Source of the DNA: Amycolatopsis sp. QT-25
Lineage (GTDB): Bacteria > Actinomycetota > Actinomycetes > Mycobacteriales > Pseudonocardiaceae
Length of the DNA: 64,000 bases
NCBI RefSeq assembly: GCF_029369745.1
Contig: NZ_CP120210.1
Span: forward strand, 3,410,001-3,474,000
Direction of reading: 5' to 3'
A program made the position numbers and the translations under genes. Shown here piece after piece: positions 7,803 through 17,401 of this stretch. Position 1 is the stretch's first letter. Each line of letters starts with the position of its first letter. A model generated the notes under the pieces. That model was not told where the DNA came from, did no database searches, and worked only from the letters and a program-made list of their open reading frames with translations.

Positions 7803-8845
7803 ACGTGCCGCGAGATCGGAAGAGCACGTTCGAACCGCAGATCGTGAAGAAGCGGCAACGGCGACTCGCCGAAGTGGACGAGATCGTGCTGCTGTTGTAT
7901 GCGAAGGGAATGACGACCGGGGAGATCTCGGCGCATTTCGCCGAGATCTACGGGTCCTCGGTCAGGAAGGAAACGATCTCACGGATCACCGACAAGGTCG
8001 TCGCCGAGATGAACGACTGGGCCAGCCGCCCTCTCGACGCCGTGTACGTGGCCGTATTCATCGACGCGACCACGTCGAGGTCCGCGACGGCCAGGTCGCA
8101 AACCGGCCCGTCTACGCTGCCGTCGGCGTCACCATCGAGGGCCACAAGGACGTCCTGGGGCTATGGATGGGCACCGGCGGCGAGGGCGCGAAGTTCTGGA
8201 TGAGCGTGCTGATCGACCTGAAGAACCGCGGTGTTCGGGACGTTTTCTTCCTTGTCTGCGACGGACTCAAAGGTCTGCCCGACGTCGTGACGAACGTGTG
8301 GCCGCAAACTACTGTTCAGACCTGCGTTGTGCACTTGATCCGCAACACCTTCCGGCTCGTGTCCCGCCGGGATTGGGACGCGGTGAAACGCGACATCAAA
8401 CCCATTTATACCGCACCCAGCCGGGACGCCGCCGCGGCCGCTCTCGACGAATTCGAAGAGAAATGGGGCGCGAAGCATTCAGCGGTGATTCGTCTATGGC
8501 GCAATGCTTGGGACGAATTCACGCCGTTCCTTGACTACGACGTCGAGATCAGGACGATGATCTGCTCCACGAACGCGATCGAATCGTTGAACGCCCGCTA
8601 CCGGCGGGCGATCCGCGCACGCGGGCATTTCCCGACCGAGCAGGCCGCGATGAAGTGCCTGTATCTTGTGACCCGAGGCTTGGACCCCACCGGCACAGGC
8701 CGCGCCCGGTGGACGATGTGCTGGAACCCGTGATCAACGCCTTCGCCACCACCTTCGGTGACCGCCGGCCGGGAGCCGAAGCTACTGATCAACAACGCCG
8801 GAAACACCGATCATCCGCGAGCCGCTGGCAGTAGTCGAAGCCGAT
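7803..8845 (+). pseudogene. IS256-family transposase remnant
   Basis: The frame opens inside the protein (VPRDRKSTFEPQIV, then LLYAKGMTTGEISAHF), so about 80-100 N-terminal residues of the Transposase_mut family are missing. It continues to LDAVYVAVFIDA, the first DDE aspartate. A one-base shift near 8065-8075 moves the match to another frame (VRDGQVANRPVYAAVGV, FFLVCDGLKGLPD with the second aspartate, MICSTNAIESLNARYRRA with the glutamate region). A second single-base loss near 8731 (CCGTG where relatives have CCGGTG) separates RWTMCWNP from VINAFATTFGDR. The element therefore cannot make a full transposase. Its missing start abuts the IS5 remnant, suggesting a nested insertion followed by deletion. 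Confidence 0.8.
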
Positions 8846-8880
8846 CCACGGCACGCCATCGGCCGAGGCGCTACCGGTGG

Positions 8881-11154
8881 TTACCGCAGGCAGGTGATCC
8901 AGTAGCTTCCCTCGAGATCCCGGTTGACGCCATGGGTTTCGCTGGGGAAACCGGGGAATTCCCGGTCGAACGTTTCCAGCGCGCGCAGATAACGCAACAC
9001 GGGACCGTCCGCGTCGCCGGTGCTCTCGCCGGGCATGAGCACCGGGATTCCCGGTGGGGTGGTGACGACCTGCGTCGCGACGGTACGTCCGGCGATGTCG
9101 GCGAGGCGCACGGGTTCCGTTCCACCGCGGATGAGGCGTTGGTAGGTCTGCGCCGGGGTGAGCACGGCCGGGGTCGGATGGGTGAACGCCTCGTCGAGCA
9201 ACGCGGTCAGCTCGCTCTTGCTGAGCTGTGTGTGCATCTGTGCGCAGAGCCCGGACAGCGTGAGGTCCTGATACCGGTCGGGATGGGCTTTCACGAGGTC
9301 CGGCAGGACGTCGGTGACGGTCGCCTCCGAATCGTACAGACTCTTGAAGTCCAGCAACGCGTCGAGCAGGGTGCCCCACTTGCCCTTGGTGATGCCCATC
9401 GAAAACAGGATCAGGCAGGTGTACGCGTCGGTCTTTTCCACGACGATCCCGCGTGTCTCCAGGTACATCGTGAGAATACGGGCCGGGATGCCCATATCGG
9501 AGACGTTGCCCCGCGCGTCCACACCCGGGCAGGTGATCGACACCTTGATGGGGTCGAGCAGGCAGTAGCCGTCCTCCATGCCTTCGAAGCCATGCCAAGG
9601 CGCGCCGGGAGCCAGGGTCCAGCAGCCGGGCACGGTGCGCAGCAGCTCGAGTGGGGCGTCGGCGAAGGCGTACAGCCGCCCGGTGGCGGGGTCGGTGACC
9701 TCGGTCGGCTGCCAGGTGCCGAAGAACCAGCCGGGCCGGTCACCGGCCTCGCGGATGCGCGCGCCGAGCCGGTCGACCGCCTGGCGGAAACGGATGGCCT
9801 CGGTGATCGCCTCGTCGGTGAGCCACCGGCCGCCCGCGCCGTCCATCATGGCGGCGGCCACGTCGAGCCCGGCGATCATGGGATACATCGGCGAGGTGGT
9901 GGCGTGCATCATGAACGTCTCGTTGAGCTGCCGGTGCTCGACCGGTGATCTCGGCGAGTTCTTGACATGCACCATCGAGCTCTGCGACATGGCGGCAAGC
10001 AGCTTGTGTGTCGACTGGGTGGAGAAGACCGTCGGTCGCACGTCGTCGGGCAGCGCGTCTGCGTCGACAGACATGCCGTAGCGACGGGCGTAGAGCGGAT
10101 TGAACCGGGCGTAGGCGAACCACGCTTCATCCAAGTGCAGCCGCGGCACGGAAGCGCCTAGCAACTCGGCGACGCGGACGGCGTCGTAGCACAACCCGTC
10201 GTAAGTCGAGTTGGTGATCACCGCGTACACGGGGTTCGCGCCGGCGGACCCCTCGGTGAACGGGCTGCGACGGATCTGGGCCGCGACCGCTTCGGCTGCC
10301 ATGACCGACGGCGGGATCGGTCCCATGAGCCCGTATCCGTTGCGTGTGGGCACGAGGTAGACCGGTCTGCCTCCGGTGAGCGTCAAGCCGTGGTAGATGG
10401 CTTTGTGGCAGTTGCGGTCGACGAGCACCAGCTCGTCGGTGGCGATGCTGGCGTGGCAGGCGATCCGGTCCGCGGTGGAATCACCGTGCAGCACGAAGTA
10501 CGTCAAGTCCGCGCCGAAGATCCGCGCGGCGTTGCGCTCGGCGTCACCGATCGGGCCGGTGTGTTCGAACAGCGACCCGAGTTCGGCGACGGAGATCGAC
10601 AGGTCGGTGCGGAACAACCGTTCGCCGTAGTAGTCGAAGAACGCCCGGCCGACCGGTGATTTCAGGAACGCCACGCCACCCGCGTGCGCCGGGGTGTGCC
10701 AAGAGTACTCGTGCGTGTCCTCGAACCGGAGCAGCTCGCGGAAGAACGGCGGAAGCACGCCGTCGAGGTACCTCTGAGCGGCGACCCCTATCCGGCCGGC
10801 GATGAACGCCGGCGTGTCCTCCAGCAGCCAGACGTAGCCGGACACCACCTCCGAAACCCACAACGGAAGATCGTCGACCGAGGCCGCCGTGGTCACCAGG
10901 AAGACCGGGAGCTTGGTGTACCTCCCCATGAGCGCCTTCAGCACGGTCTCCGGCGTATCGAGGTCCCAAGACACCAACGCCGCTGAGAGATCCGCCCGGC
11001 TTTGCGTCAGTGCCAGCGCGTCCTCGGCCGTGTCCGCCCACGCGACCGCATGCCCCTCGTCGCTCAGGCAGGCGCAGATCCGGTCCAGCTGATCACGCGT
11101 CACCGCGCCACTCGAAGGGCGATCCAGCGCTACCAATACCGTTGAGCGAGACAC
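8881..11154 (-). CDS. Orn/Lys/Arg decarboxylase, AdiA-type (PLP-dependent)
   Basis: A 757-residue protein, almost the length of Escherichia coli AdiA. It has an N-terminal receiver-like wing domain (about 1-130), the major PLP fold (about 135-580) and a C-terminal domain. PLP signatures are visible: Lys384 in STQSTHKLLAAMSQSS is the expected Schiff-base lysine, Asp342 in LHLDEAWFAYARF would pair with the pyridine nitrogen, and the NCHKAIYHG segment (about 248-256) stacks on the ring. These enzymes remove the carboxylate of arginine, lysine or ornithine, consuming a proton; cytoplasmic, usually oligomeric. Motif spacing is closest to arginine decarboxylase, but substrate is not certain. No amino-acid/amine antiporter is adjacent, so acid resistance is not implied by context; polyamine synthesis is equally possible. 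Confidence 0.9.
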   Translation of the reverse strand: MSRSTVLVALDRPSSGAVTRDQLDRICACLSDEGHAVAWADTAEDALALTQSRADLSAALVSWDLDTPETVLKALMGRYTKLPVFLVTTAASVDDLPLWVSEVVSGYVWLLEDTPAFIAGRIGVAAQRYLDGVLPPFFRELLRFEDTHEYSWHTPAHAGGVAFLKSPVGRAFFDYYGERLFRTDLSISVAELGSLFEHTGPIGDAERNAARIFGADLTYFVLHGDSTADRIACHASIATDELVLVDRNCHKAIYHGLTLTGGRPVYLVPTRNGYGLMGPIPPSVMAAEAVAAQIRRSPFTEGSAGANPVYAVITNSTYDGLCYDAVRVAELLGASVPRLHLDEAWFAYARFNPLYARRYGMSVDADALPDDVRPTVFSTQSTHKLLAAMSQSSMVHVKNSPRSPVEHRQLNETFMMHATTSPMYPMIAGLDVAAAMMDGAGGRWLTDEAITEAIRFRQAVDRLGARIREAGDRPGWFFGTWQPTEVTDPATGRLYAFADAPLELLRTVPGCWTLAPGAPWHGFEGMEDGYCLLDPIKVSITCPGVDARGNVSDMGIPARILTMYLETRGIVVEKTDAYTCLILFSMGITKGKWGTLLDALLDFKSLYDSEATVTDVLPDLVKAHPDRYQDLTLSGLCAQMHTQLSKSELTALLDEAFTHPTPAVLTPAQTYQRLIRGGTEPVRLADIAGRTVATQVVTTPPGIPVLMPGESTGDADGPVLRYLRALETFDREFPGFPSETHGVNRDLEGSYWITCLR

Positions 11155-11369
11155 GTTGACTCATTCCGCCGGGCGACAGGTTCTTCAAGCAGTCTTGGGC
11201 CGAATGGCCTATCTGTCGATGCCGCGAACGCGTGAGGAATTCGCCCCGGACGGATCAACACCCGCGCGGTTGTTCCTTCCTCACCCGTCCCTGAGCCGCC
11301 ATACGAGCGATCGAACTGTGCGCAAGAGTGACACGACAGCAGCCGAAGCGAAGCGCGTCCGGTTCGCCC

Positions 11370-11603
11370 CGCGATGGCCGTTGATGCCCTCCACCTGAAG
11401 ACCGCCGGGCGGTGAACTGGTTTACAGGTTGCGCCGTGAGCCCGCCGACAAGAAGAACCGCGGCAACAGCTGGACCCAATGTGGACTTCCCCTAACCGAT
11501 GGTCCGGCGATCGCGGGACCGTCCCGGGTGCTAGTACCAGGTCGATCCCGCGCGGCACCTCGTGCTCGGTCTCATAGCCGGAACGAACGTCACGCAGTTC
11601 CAC
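11370..11603 (-). pseudogene. ABC transporter ATPase N-terminal relic
   Basis: Three short minus-strand frames follow the order of an ABC ATPase start: ELRDVRSGYETEHEV-RGIDLVLAPGT (about 11600-11520), then AIAGPSVRG (a damaged Walker A, about 11518-11490), then LGPAVAAVLLVGGLTA (about 11482-11435) and LQVEGINGHRG (about 11400-11370). No frame is longer than about 40 matching residues, the glycine-rich P-loop lacks the GKST core in frame, and the rest of the domain is absent. It is degraded beyond function. The neighbouring bases 11604-11916 contain nothing I can assign. Confidence 0.4.
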
Positions 11604-11916
11604 TCAGTGCCCCTGTGGCGACCGGTTGCGCGGGTTGCGGGGGTCGCTACCACGCTCCGCGCTGCCGGGCACATTCGACGGTCGCGGTCGCGCCAGGGTG
11701 AACCACAGAGCACTCGCCACGTGAGCACTGGAGCGAACTTGACGGGCGCACCCTGGACGAGGGACAGCGGACCTCCGCAGCGGCGCCTGAAAAGAAGTAC
11801 CAGAGCGAGCGCGGGGGAGGGGCAGCTGGCTGCAACGATACGAGCTGGCTCCCCGTCCTTGCCGTGTTCACGCCGCGACCGCGGCTGAATGCCGGATCGG
11901 GGACGGCTCGACGCGG

Positions 11917-12120
11917 TCATGCTGTGCCAGGGGGTAGCCGGAGACCGCGCGGGTCGTAGATCCCGGTCAGTGGGCCGGTCGGCAGTTCCAGCTGCGCTCC
12001 GCCGCCTGGCAGGTGCGCGGAGAGCGTTATCAGCTCGGCGGCGTTGCGGGCGAGCCGTTTCATCTCGTGCACGGTGAGGATGACCGGCTGGTCCGATGCG
12101 GCGGTCTTGATCTCATGGGC
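11917..12120 (-). pseudogene. serine recombinase (resolvase) fragment
   Basis: A minus-strand frame reads AFALTLAHEIKTAASDQPV, ILTVHEMKRLARNAAELITL and LELPTGPLTGIYDPRG, then loses the match and stops. This is the middle of a resolvase/invertase catalytic domain, where 'VHE.KRLARN..EL..L' holds the conserved arginines and 'LTGP.DTGIYDP.G' precedes the dimer helix. The catalytic serine region upstream and the DNA-binding half downstream are missing. It is a short relic lying against the 3' end of the molybdoenzyme gene. Confidence 0.6.
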
Positions 12121-12213
12121 GAGCGTGAGCGCAAATGCGCCCGATTTGCTCCAGGTCGGCGAACAGGTAGCCGGGTTCGCCGCCCTGGTCGGGCAGGTCG
12201 GGCGTGGTGGACG

Positions 12214-14529
12214 TCAACTGGGCGGTGCGAAGTTTGGTGGTGCGAAAGCGAGCACATCGGGAAGGGTGCCGTCGTAGGGTTCGACGTCGACCAGTGCGCT
12301 GTTGGCGCTTGGCCCTTGGGACAGGCGCGAGCACGGTCGATCCGCGGTGAGGGCGTTTGGGTTGCCGTGGCGGTCCAGTGTTCCGCTCAGGCCCGGCTGG
12401 ACCGGATCCCACCACGCTCCCGTGGATAGTTGCACGACGCCGGGCATGACGTCGTCCGACAGGACCGCGCCGGCGAGACAGCTGCCCCGGTCGTTGTGGA
12501 CGCGCACGATCATGCCGCTCTCGATGCCGCGTGCCGCGGCGTCCGAGGGGTTGATCGTCACGGGCTCACGATTGCGGATTTTCGAAGCGCGGCTGTGGCC
12601 GCCGTTGTCGTACTGGCTGTGCAGGCGTGAGGCGGGCTGATTCGAGATCAGGTGCAGGGGGAACCGGTCCGACAGATCGGCACGTAGCCACTCCACCGGT
12701 TCGAACCACTTCGGGTGCCCGGCGCAGTCGTCGTAGCCGAACGAGTCGATCTCCTCGGAGAAGATCTCGATTCGGCCCGACGGCGTCGGCAGGGGGAAAC
12801 GCTGCGGATCCGAGCGGAGGGCCTCGAAGTTGCCGGGAAACGGTCCAGTCGAGGCCGGGAGCGCGGCGGTGGAGCTTCGCCAGAAGTCGTCGAAGGCCGG
12901 TAAGGCAGCGGTGTCTCCGAGGTGGGCCCTGGTCTGCTCGTAGAGGTGGCGGACCCATTCGATCTCGCTGCGCGACTCGGTGAACTCCTTCTCGTATCCG
13001 AGCTGGGAGGCCAAGGCGGTGAAGATGTGGTGATCGGTGCGCGATTCGCCTGCCGGCTCGCGGACTTTCGGCATCGCGACGAGGTGGGGGTCGGAGAATC
13101 CGGCGGCGAAGTCGTCGCGCTCGAGGCTGGTGGCGACGGGCAGGACGATGTCCGCGAGCTTGGCCGTCGTGTTCCACCAGGCTTCGTGCACCACCACTGT
13201 GTCGGGGATCTGCCAGGCGCGGGTTAACCGATGCAGATCCTGGTGATGGTGGAACGGGTTTCCCCCGCACCAGTAGATCAGGCGAAGCTCGGGCATGGTG
13301 AGCCGGCTGCCGTCGTAGTCGATGACTTCACCTGGGTGTAGCAGGGTGTCGGCGATCCTCGCGACAGGGATGAAGTCGGGAACGGGGTTGGGGACCGCGG
13401 GTATGGTCGCCACGAAAGGGCGGTCCGGGGCGACGCCTGTGGCGTCCATCGTCGCGTGACCCGCGCCCCAGCCGCAGCCGGGCCGACCGATCGAGCCCGC
13501 CATGGCGGCGAGTACTACGGACATCCAGATAGGTTGTTCGCCGTGGTCTGCCCGTTGCACGGCGTAGTTGACCATGATGAGTGACCGTTGGGTGGTGAGG
13601 CGGCGGGCGAGGTCGGTGATCGCGTCGCGACCGATGCCCGAGATCTTCGCCGCCCAGGCAGCGTCCTTCCGGATGCCGTCGAGCTCGCCGACCAGATAGG
13701 AGGCGAAGCGGTCGAATCCGACGCAGCACCGGCTCAGGAAATCCTCGTCGTGCCACCCGTTGACCAGTATCGTGTGTGCGATGCCGAGCATCGCGGCGGT
13801 GTCGGTGTTGGGAATGACGGGCAGCCACTCGGCGTCGAGGAAGCCGGCGGTATCGCTGCGGATAGGGCTGATGTTCACGAACCGCACCCCGGCCTCACGG
13901 CACCGGCGTTGCAGGTCCCGTGTCTGGTGCCTGGCCAACCCGCCGGGGTTGATCTGGCTGTTCTTGAGGGCCAGCCCGCCGAACGCCACCACGAGCTCAC
14001 AGTTCCCGGCGATCTCGTCCCACATCGGCATCCGGCTCTGGTAGCTCCACGGATGGCCGCCGATCACATGGGGGAGGATGACCTCCAGAGCCGCGGTGCT
14101 GTAGGTGTTGCGGGAGTCGGTGTATCCCCCGCCCAGCGCCAGGAACCGGTGGAGTTGTCCCTGCGCGTGGTGGAACCTGCCCGCACTCGCCCAACCGTAG
14201 GATCCGCCGAACACCGCGCTGTCCCCGTGCTGTGACCGAACCCGGCGGAGTTCATCGCTCACCAGTGTGATCGCCTGGTCCCAGCTCACCTCCACGAAGG
14301 CGTCGGTGCCCCTGGCCGTGCCGTGGGCGCGAGGCTCGCCGTTCAGCCAGCCCTTGCGCACCGCGGGACGTAACACGCGAGCGCTGTCGTCGGCGGCCGT
14401 CACCATTCCGGGACCGATGGGCGACGGAGCGGGGTCATCGGGCCTCGGCTCGATGCGTATCAACCGGCCGGAATCGACCACGGCGACAAAACTGCCCCAG
14501 TGCGTCGCGACCGACATGCGTCGTTCCAT
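12214..14529 (-). CDS. molybdopterin oxidoreductase, biotin/DMSO/TMAO sulfoxide reductase family (BisC-like)
   Basis: A 771-residue molybdenum enzyme. YGWASAGRFHHAQGQLHRFL (about residue 110-129) is the active-site segment of BisC, DMSO and TMAO reductases, with the serine that ligates Mo. ATSLERDDF (about 470-480) and the C-terminal MopB_CT block (VTINPSDAAARGI, MIVRVHNDRGSC) complete the bis-MGD fold. There is no twin-arginine signal and no N-terminal 4Fe-4S cysteines, so a cytoplasmic BisC-like role (reducing biotin sulfoxide, methionine sulfoxide or another S/N-oxide) fits better than a respiratory one. Start ATG 14529 with ribosome site AGAGGTG; ATG 14517 is an alternative. No cofactor-chaperone or electron-donor gene is adjacent. 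Confidence 0.88.
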   Translation of the reverse strand: MERRMSVATHWGSFVAVVDSGRLIRIEPRPDDPAPSPIGPGMVTAADDSARVLRPAVRKGWLNGEPRAHGTARGTDAFVEVSWDQAITLVSDELRRVRSQHGDSAVFGGSYGWASAGRFHHAQGQLHRFLALGGGYTDSRNTYSTAALEVILPHVIGGHPWSYQSRMPMWDEIAGNCELVVAFGGLALKNSQINPGGLARHQTRDLQRRCREAGVRFVNISPIRSDTAGFLDAEWLPVIPNTDTAAMLGIAHTILVNGWHDEDFLSRCCVGFDRFASYLVGELDGIRKDAAWAAKISGIGRDAITDLARRLTTQRSLIMVNYAVQRADHGEQPIWMSVVLAAMAGSIGRPGCGWGAGHATMDATGVAPDRPFVATIPAVPNPVPDFIPVARIADTLLHPGEVIDYDGSRLTMPELRLIYWCGGNPFHHHQDLHRLTRAWQIPDTVVVHEAWWNTTAKLADIVLPVATSLERDDFAAGFSDPHLVAMPKVREPAGESRTDHHIFTALASQLGYEKEFTESRSEIEWVRHLYEQTRAHLGDTAALPAFDDFWRSSTAALPASTGPFPGNFEALRSDPQRFPLPTPSGRIEIFSEEIDSFGYDDCAGHPKWFEPVEWLRADLSDRFPLHLISNQPASRLHSQYDNGGHSRASKIRNREPVTINPSDAAARGIESGMIVRVHNDRGSCLAGAVLSDDVMPGVVQLSTGAWWDPVQPGLSGTLDRHGNPNALTADRPCSRLSQGPSANSALVDVEPYDGTLPDVLAFAPPNFAPPS

Positions 14530-15015
14530 CCTGCATCACCTCTGCCGCTGAAGTTTCCCGACCTCGGACAATGGTTGCTCATGCGGCCGGGAGGTGATGT
14601 AGTGCAAAAGAGGCCCACGCCGTCCGGCTAGCGAAAAAGAGTCGGTGTCGATCTGCGCGAGCGAGGACGCCTCCGCAAGGGGTCGCTCATCGACGGAGTC
14701 TCCGTCCCTGCCCTGCGGTGGGCCAGCGCTGTGTCACCCACGCTAGAGCCGACCGGCACGAAGGACGATGAATCGGGCAGGTCGTCCGGCAGCGACCGCC
14801 GTCCTCGTCCGTGACGATCTGCGTCGTCACGGCGACTCTTCCGCCCGACCAGATCCGCAGGTCGAGGGTTTCCCTACGGGGCTCGGATGCGGTGGTGCAC
14901 AGGCAAGCCCTCAGCCGATGGTCCCAGGCACTCGCGCGCCTTCGCCGTGCGACCCGGTGTCCGGTCCGCTGCCCCGACCTCGGGTGCAGCGGGCCGGACG
15001 ACACCGTGCGGCCGG
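14530..15015. other. intergenic stretch without a supported gene
   Basis: About 490 bases between the molybdoenzyme start and the EF-hand gene end. Overlapping frames on both strands are arginine-rich and match nothing I know. The part next to 14530 should hold the molybdoenzyme promoter, but I cannot place it. Confidence 0.35.
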
Positions 15016-15573
15016 TTACGCGGTGATCCTGCCGAACAGGTGGACCGCAGGTGCGTCCGGATCGTCGCCGAAGAAGAATTCCGCGACCGCCCGGTGGTAC
15101 TCGGCGCGATCCAGTCCGCCCGAGCCGTCCAGGTCCAATGCGTTGAAGACCGCGGCACAGTCCTGCGAGGAGACGTTGCCCGTCAGGCCGAAGATCTCCG
15201 TGAATTCCTTCAGGTCGACCTTGTCGTCCCCGTCGAGGTCGATCAGGTCGAAGTAGCAGTCGGCCACGGGCCCGACCTGCTGCGGGTACAGGGCGGGATC
15301 GGCCAGCGCCCGCTGGAACCCCTCGGTCATCTCCCGGAGATCGACCTTCCCGTCTCCATCCTGATCCATCGGTGCGATCACATTGGTCCAGAACGCCTCC
15401 AGCCCCTCGACGAGCCGGCGGGCGGTCGCCGGCTGCTGCGCGGCATCACGGGCCGCGACGTAACGCTCACCCATCAGCCGGACGTCCTGACAGGTGATGA
15501 CTCCGTCGCCGTCGACGTCGGCGCCCCTGAACCACTGGCGGTACTTGAGATCACGAATTCCAGTCACGACCAC
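15016..15573 (-). CDS. four EF-hand calcium-binding protein (calerythrin-like)
   Basis: About 185 residues from GTG 15573; GTG 15567 is equally possible and the upstream ATGs lack support. Four EF-hand loops are visible: residues 19-30 (DVDGDGVITCQD), 70-81 (DQDGDGKVDLRE), 112-123 (DLDGDDKVDLKE) and 147-158 (DLDGSGGLDRAE). Loops 2-4 keep acidic 1, 3, 5 and glutamate 12 positions; loop 1 ends in aspartate, as in a weaker or magnesium-tolerant site. Size and layout resemble calerythrin from Saccharopolyspora and related sarcoplasmic-type proteins, which buffer or sense calcium in the cytoplasm. No signal peptide. The partner is unknown and the gene stands alone. Confidence 0.88.
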   Translation of the reverse strand: MVVTGIRDLKYRQWFRGADVDGDGVITCQDVRLMGERYVAARDAAQQPATARRLVEGLEAFWTNVIAPMDQDGDGKVDLREMTEGFQRALADPALYPQQVGPVADCYFDLIDLDGDDKVDLKEFTEIFGLTGNVSSQDCAAVFNALDLDGSGGLDRAEYHRAVAEFFFGDDPDAPAVHLFGRITA

Positions 15574-16360
15574 GCAACGTAGGCAGTCCGTTATGCGATT
15601 GTCTAGCGGCGCGGCCGCCAGGCAGGGGCGAATCATCCACCCGGATGACGGCCTCTCGCCCACCGGATCTGCCCGCCGCGTGCTGCCGAGTCCGATCGGG
15701 GAAGCAGGACCTATCGCCGTTCAGAGGACGCCGCTCCACTTGCTCCGGTCACCACCGCTTCCCGGTTCGGGACTGACCCTGAACATCGCCGAGCAACGAC
15801 GCCGTGAACGCCGCTGCTGCGCCAGGTTCTGCGGGAGGTCGAGGACGCCGGTGACAACCTGGCGATGCGGGAGCCCGAGCTGCGGCTGCTCGCCGCTGGC
15901 GGTCACCGGCATCCGCAGTAACGCCGTGCTCGCCACAGGTGGCCGACCTGCACTACAACGGCGGCCGCCGGCGCCTGCGGTTTCGGAGTCGAGAGATCGT
16001 TCACGATGGGCTGGCGAGCATTCCTCTGCGCGGCGAACTGGTATCCACACCCACGGTCGAGTCTGCCATGCCCATTCGCGATGCGACGCACCTGAATGCA
16101 TGAAGTCATGAGCGCATTACCTCATGCGTCCGACTGTAAGCGCTACCACCATTTTCGCAATTTTATCGGCGAGCCGATGCCGGTATCGCCGTCGCGGCTG
16201 TGTTGAGATGCGGTTTCCAGTCCGTGCATACAGAGTCCCGCATGAGCGGCGAGGTCGTGCCGGCTCGCGCAAGGCTGGCCTGTTGTGCTAGGCGCGGTGC
16301 AGTATGAGAGCCGGTGCCTGGAGCAGCACGGGCGCAGATGATCAGATCGAGGAGGTAGGC
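15574..16360. other. long gap with coding debris
   Basis: About 790 bases. One plus-strand piece at 15814-15921 (LLRQVLREVEDAGDNLAM, REPELRLLAAGG) has strong coding character and ends at TAA 15919-15921, but the frame is closed just upstream at 15805, and preceding bases in another frame (AVNA) would join it after a one-base shift. It may be the broken start of an unidentified gene. The last 200 bases are less GC-rich and probably hold the promoter of the gene at 16361. Confidence 0.35.
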
Positions 16361-16783
16361 GTGTCGAAATTTTCGTACCGTGTCGCCAGAGTGATGACGG
16401 TGATGGCCGGCTGTGTAGTGATGGTTATGGGATTGACGAGCGTCGCCAGTGCCGCACCGGCAGCTCGAAATGGACGTTGCGAGGACGGCGAGTTCTGTCT
16501 GAACTACAACCTGAACTTGTCGGGTGCTGTTTCTGATTTCGTCACCTCCATTCGCAATTACGGTTCGACGCAGCCGACGTGCTACGAGTTCATAGGGCCC
16601 GGAGCTGGGGCGGGTCAATGCTTGAAGAACAAAGCGAAGTCGGCGCAGAATCGTTCCAGTAGGCCGGTGACCGTGTACTTCAACAGCGATTACGGTGGCG
16701 ATTCCGAAGGGTTCGCACCAGGCGCAGCGCGTAACTTGAAGCCTGCACTCAGAAACAACGTGGCCAGCCACAGATTCGGCTGA
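16361..16783 (+). CDS. secreted peptidase inhibitor family I36-like protein
   Basis: A 140-residue secreted protein. The start is GTG 16361, directly after a near-perfect ribosome site GAGGAGGT (16349-16356). A signal peptide is clear: basic start (SKFSYRVAR), hydrophobic core (about 13-28) and an ASAAPAA cleavage region. The mature part contains CEDGEFCLNYN, a central YGS loop, CYEF, CLKNKAKSAQNRSS and the terminal VYFNSDYGGDSEGFAPG, which match the beta/gamma-crystallin-like I36 inhibitor family represented by Streptomyces metalloproteinase inhibitor. The four cysteines could form two disulfides. Target protease unknown. Confidence 0.8.
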   Translation: MSKFSYRVARVMTVMAGCVVMVMGLTSVASAAPAARNGRCEDGEFCLNYNLNLSGAVSDFVTSIRNYGSTQPTCYEFIGPGAGAGQCLKNKAKSAQNRSSRPVTVYFNSDYGGDSEGFAPGAARNLKPALRNNVASHRFG

Positions 16784-16959
16784 CAAGCCGGACGACCGGG
16801 GCGGTGTCGCCGCGGCCGAGTATCAGGTGGCGGAACAGGTGCGAGCGGATCGAGCTCGCATTGATGTCCGGTCCGAGGCATGCGCGCTCGTCGACGACAC
16901 GTCCCGCGACCTCCCTCCGGTTGAAGCTTTCGGCATGGCCAGAGTCCTGTTCTGGAGGT

Positions 16960-17391
16960 TCAGCAGCAGTCCGCCGTCGCGGTGGTGTCGTGGCCCTGCC
17001 GGGCCGGGGGCGGGTCGATTCTGGCGAGGGTGTGGTCGAGTTCGGTGGCGGCGCCCAGGCGGTGGAAGGCCTGGGCGCAGTCACGGAACAGCCGTGCCGC
17101 TTCGGCGGGCTGACTGTGCTGGACGAGGTTGGCCCGGTGGTATTCGGCGCGCCAGGCGATCCGTTCTTCGCCGGTGTTCAGTGCGGCGGCGCGCAGGGTG
17201 GTGTAGGTGTCGATGAGCTGGTCGATGTCGAAGGTGGGTTCGATGAGCGGGAGAACGAAGTCGGTCATGGCCGCGGCACGGCGGACCCAGCCGTAGCGGC
17301 ATGCCCATTTCACCGTGATCATGATCTGGCGCCGTTCCGCGGACGCGCAGGCGCCCACGGTTCGCTCGACCCGGTCGGCAGGGTCGTTCAT
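16960..17391 (-). CDS. hypothetical helical (TPR-like) protein, possibly a C-terminal fragment
   Basis: 143 residues from ATG 17391, 10 bases after the ANTAR stop. Helical repeats are visible: VERTVGACASAERRQIMITV, QLIDTYTTLRAAALNTGEER, then WRAEYHRANLVQHSQPAEAARLF and FRDCAQAFHRLGAATELDH in pieces. The last two resemble one TPR unit of the type seen in the C-terminal halves of XRE or AfsR-like regulators. Without an N-terminal domain it may be a remnant. The tight spacing to the ANTAR gene upstream suggests one transcript. No function is proposed. Confidence 0.45.
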   Translation of the reverse strand: MNDPADRVERTVGACASAERRQIMITVKWACRYGWVRRAAAMTDFVLPLIEPTFDIDQLIDTYTTLRAAALNTGEERIAWRAEYHRANLVQHSQPAEAARLFRDCAQAFHRLGAATELDHTLARIDPPPARQGHDTTATADCC

Positions 17392-17401
17392 CGTCGAGCA
17401 C

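Noticed and set aside
15814..15921. A siderophore-synthetase-like fragment
   Set aside because: The stretch has coding character, but the resemblance is too short and uncertain to name a family.
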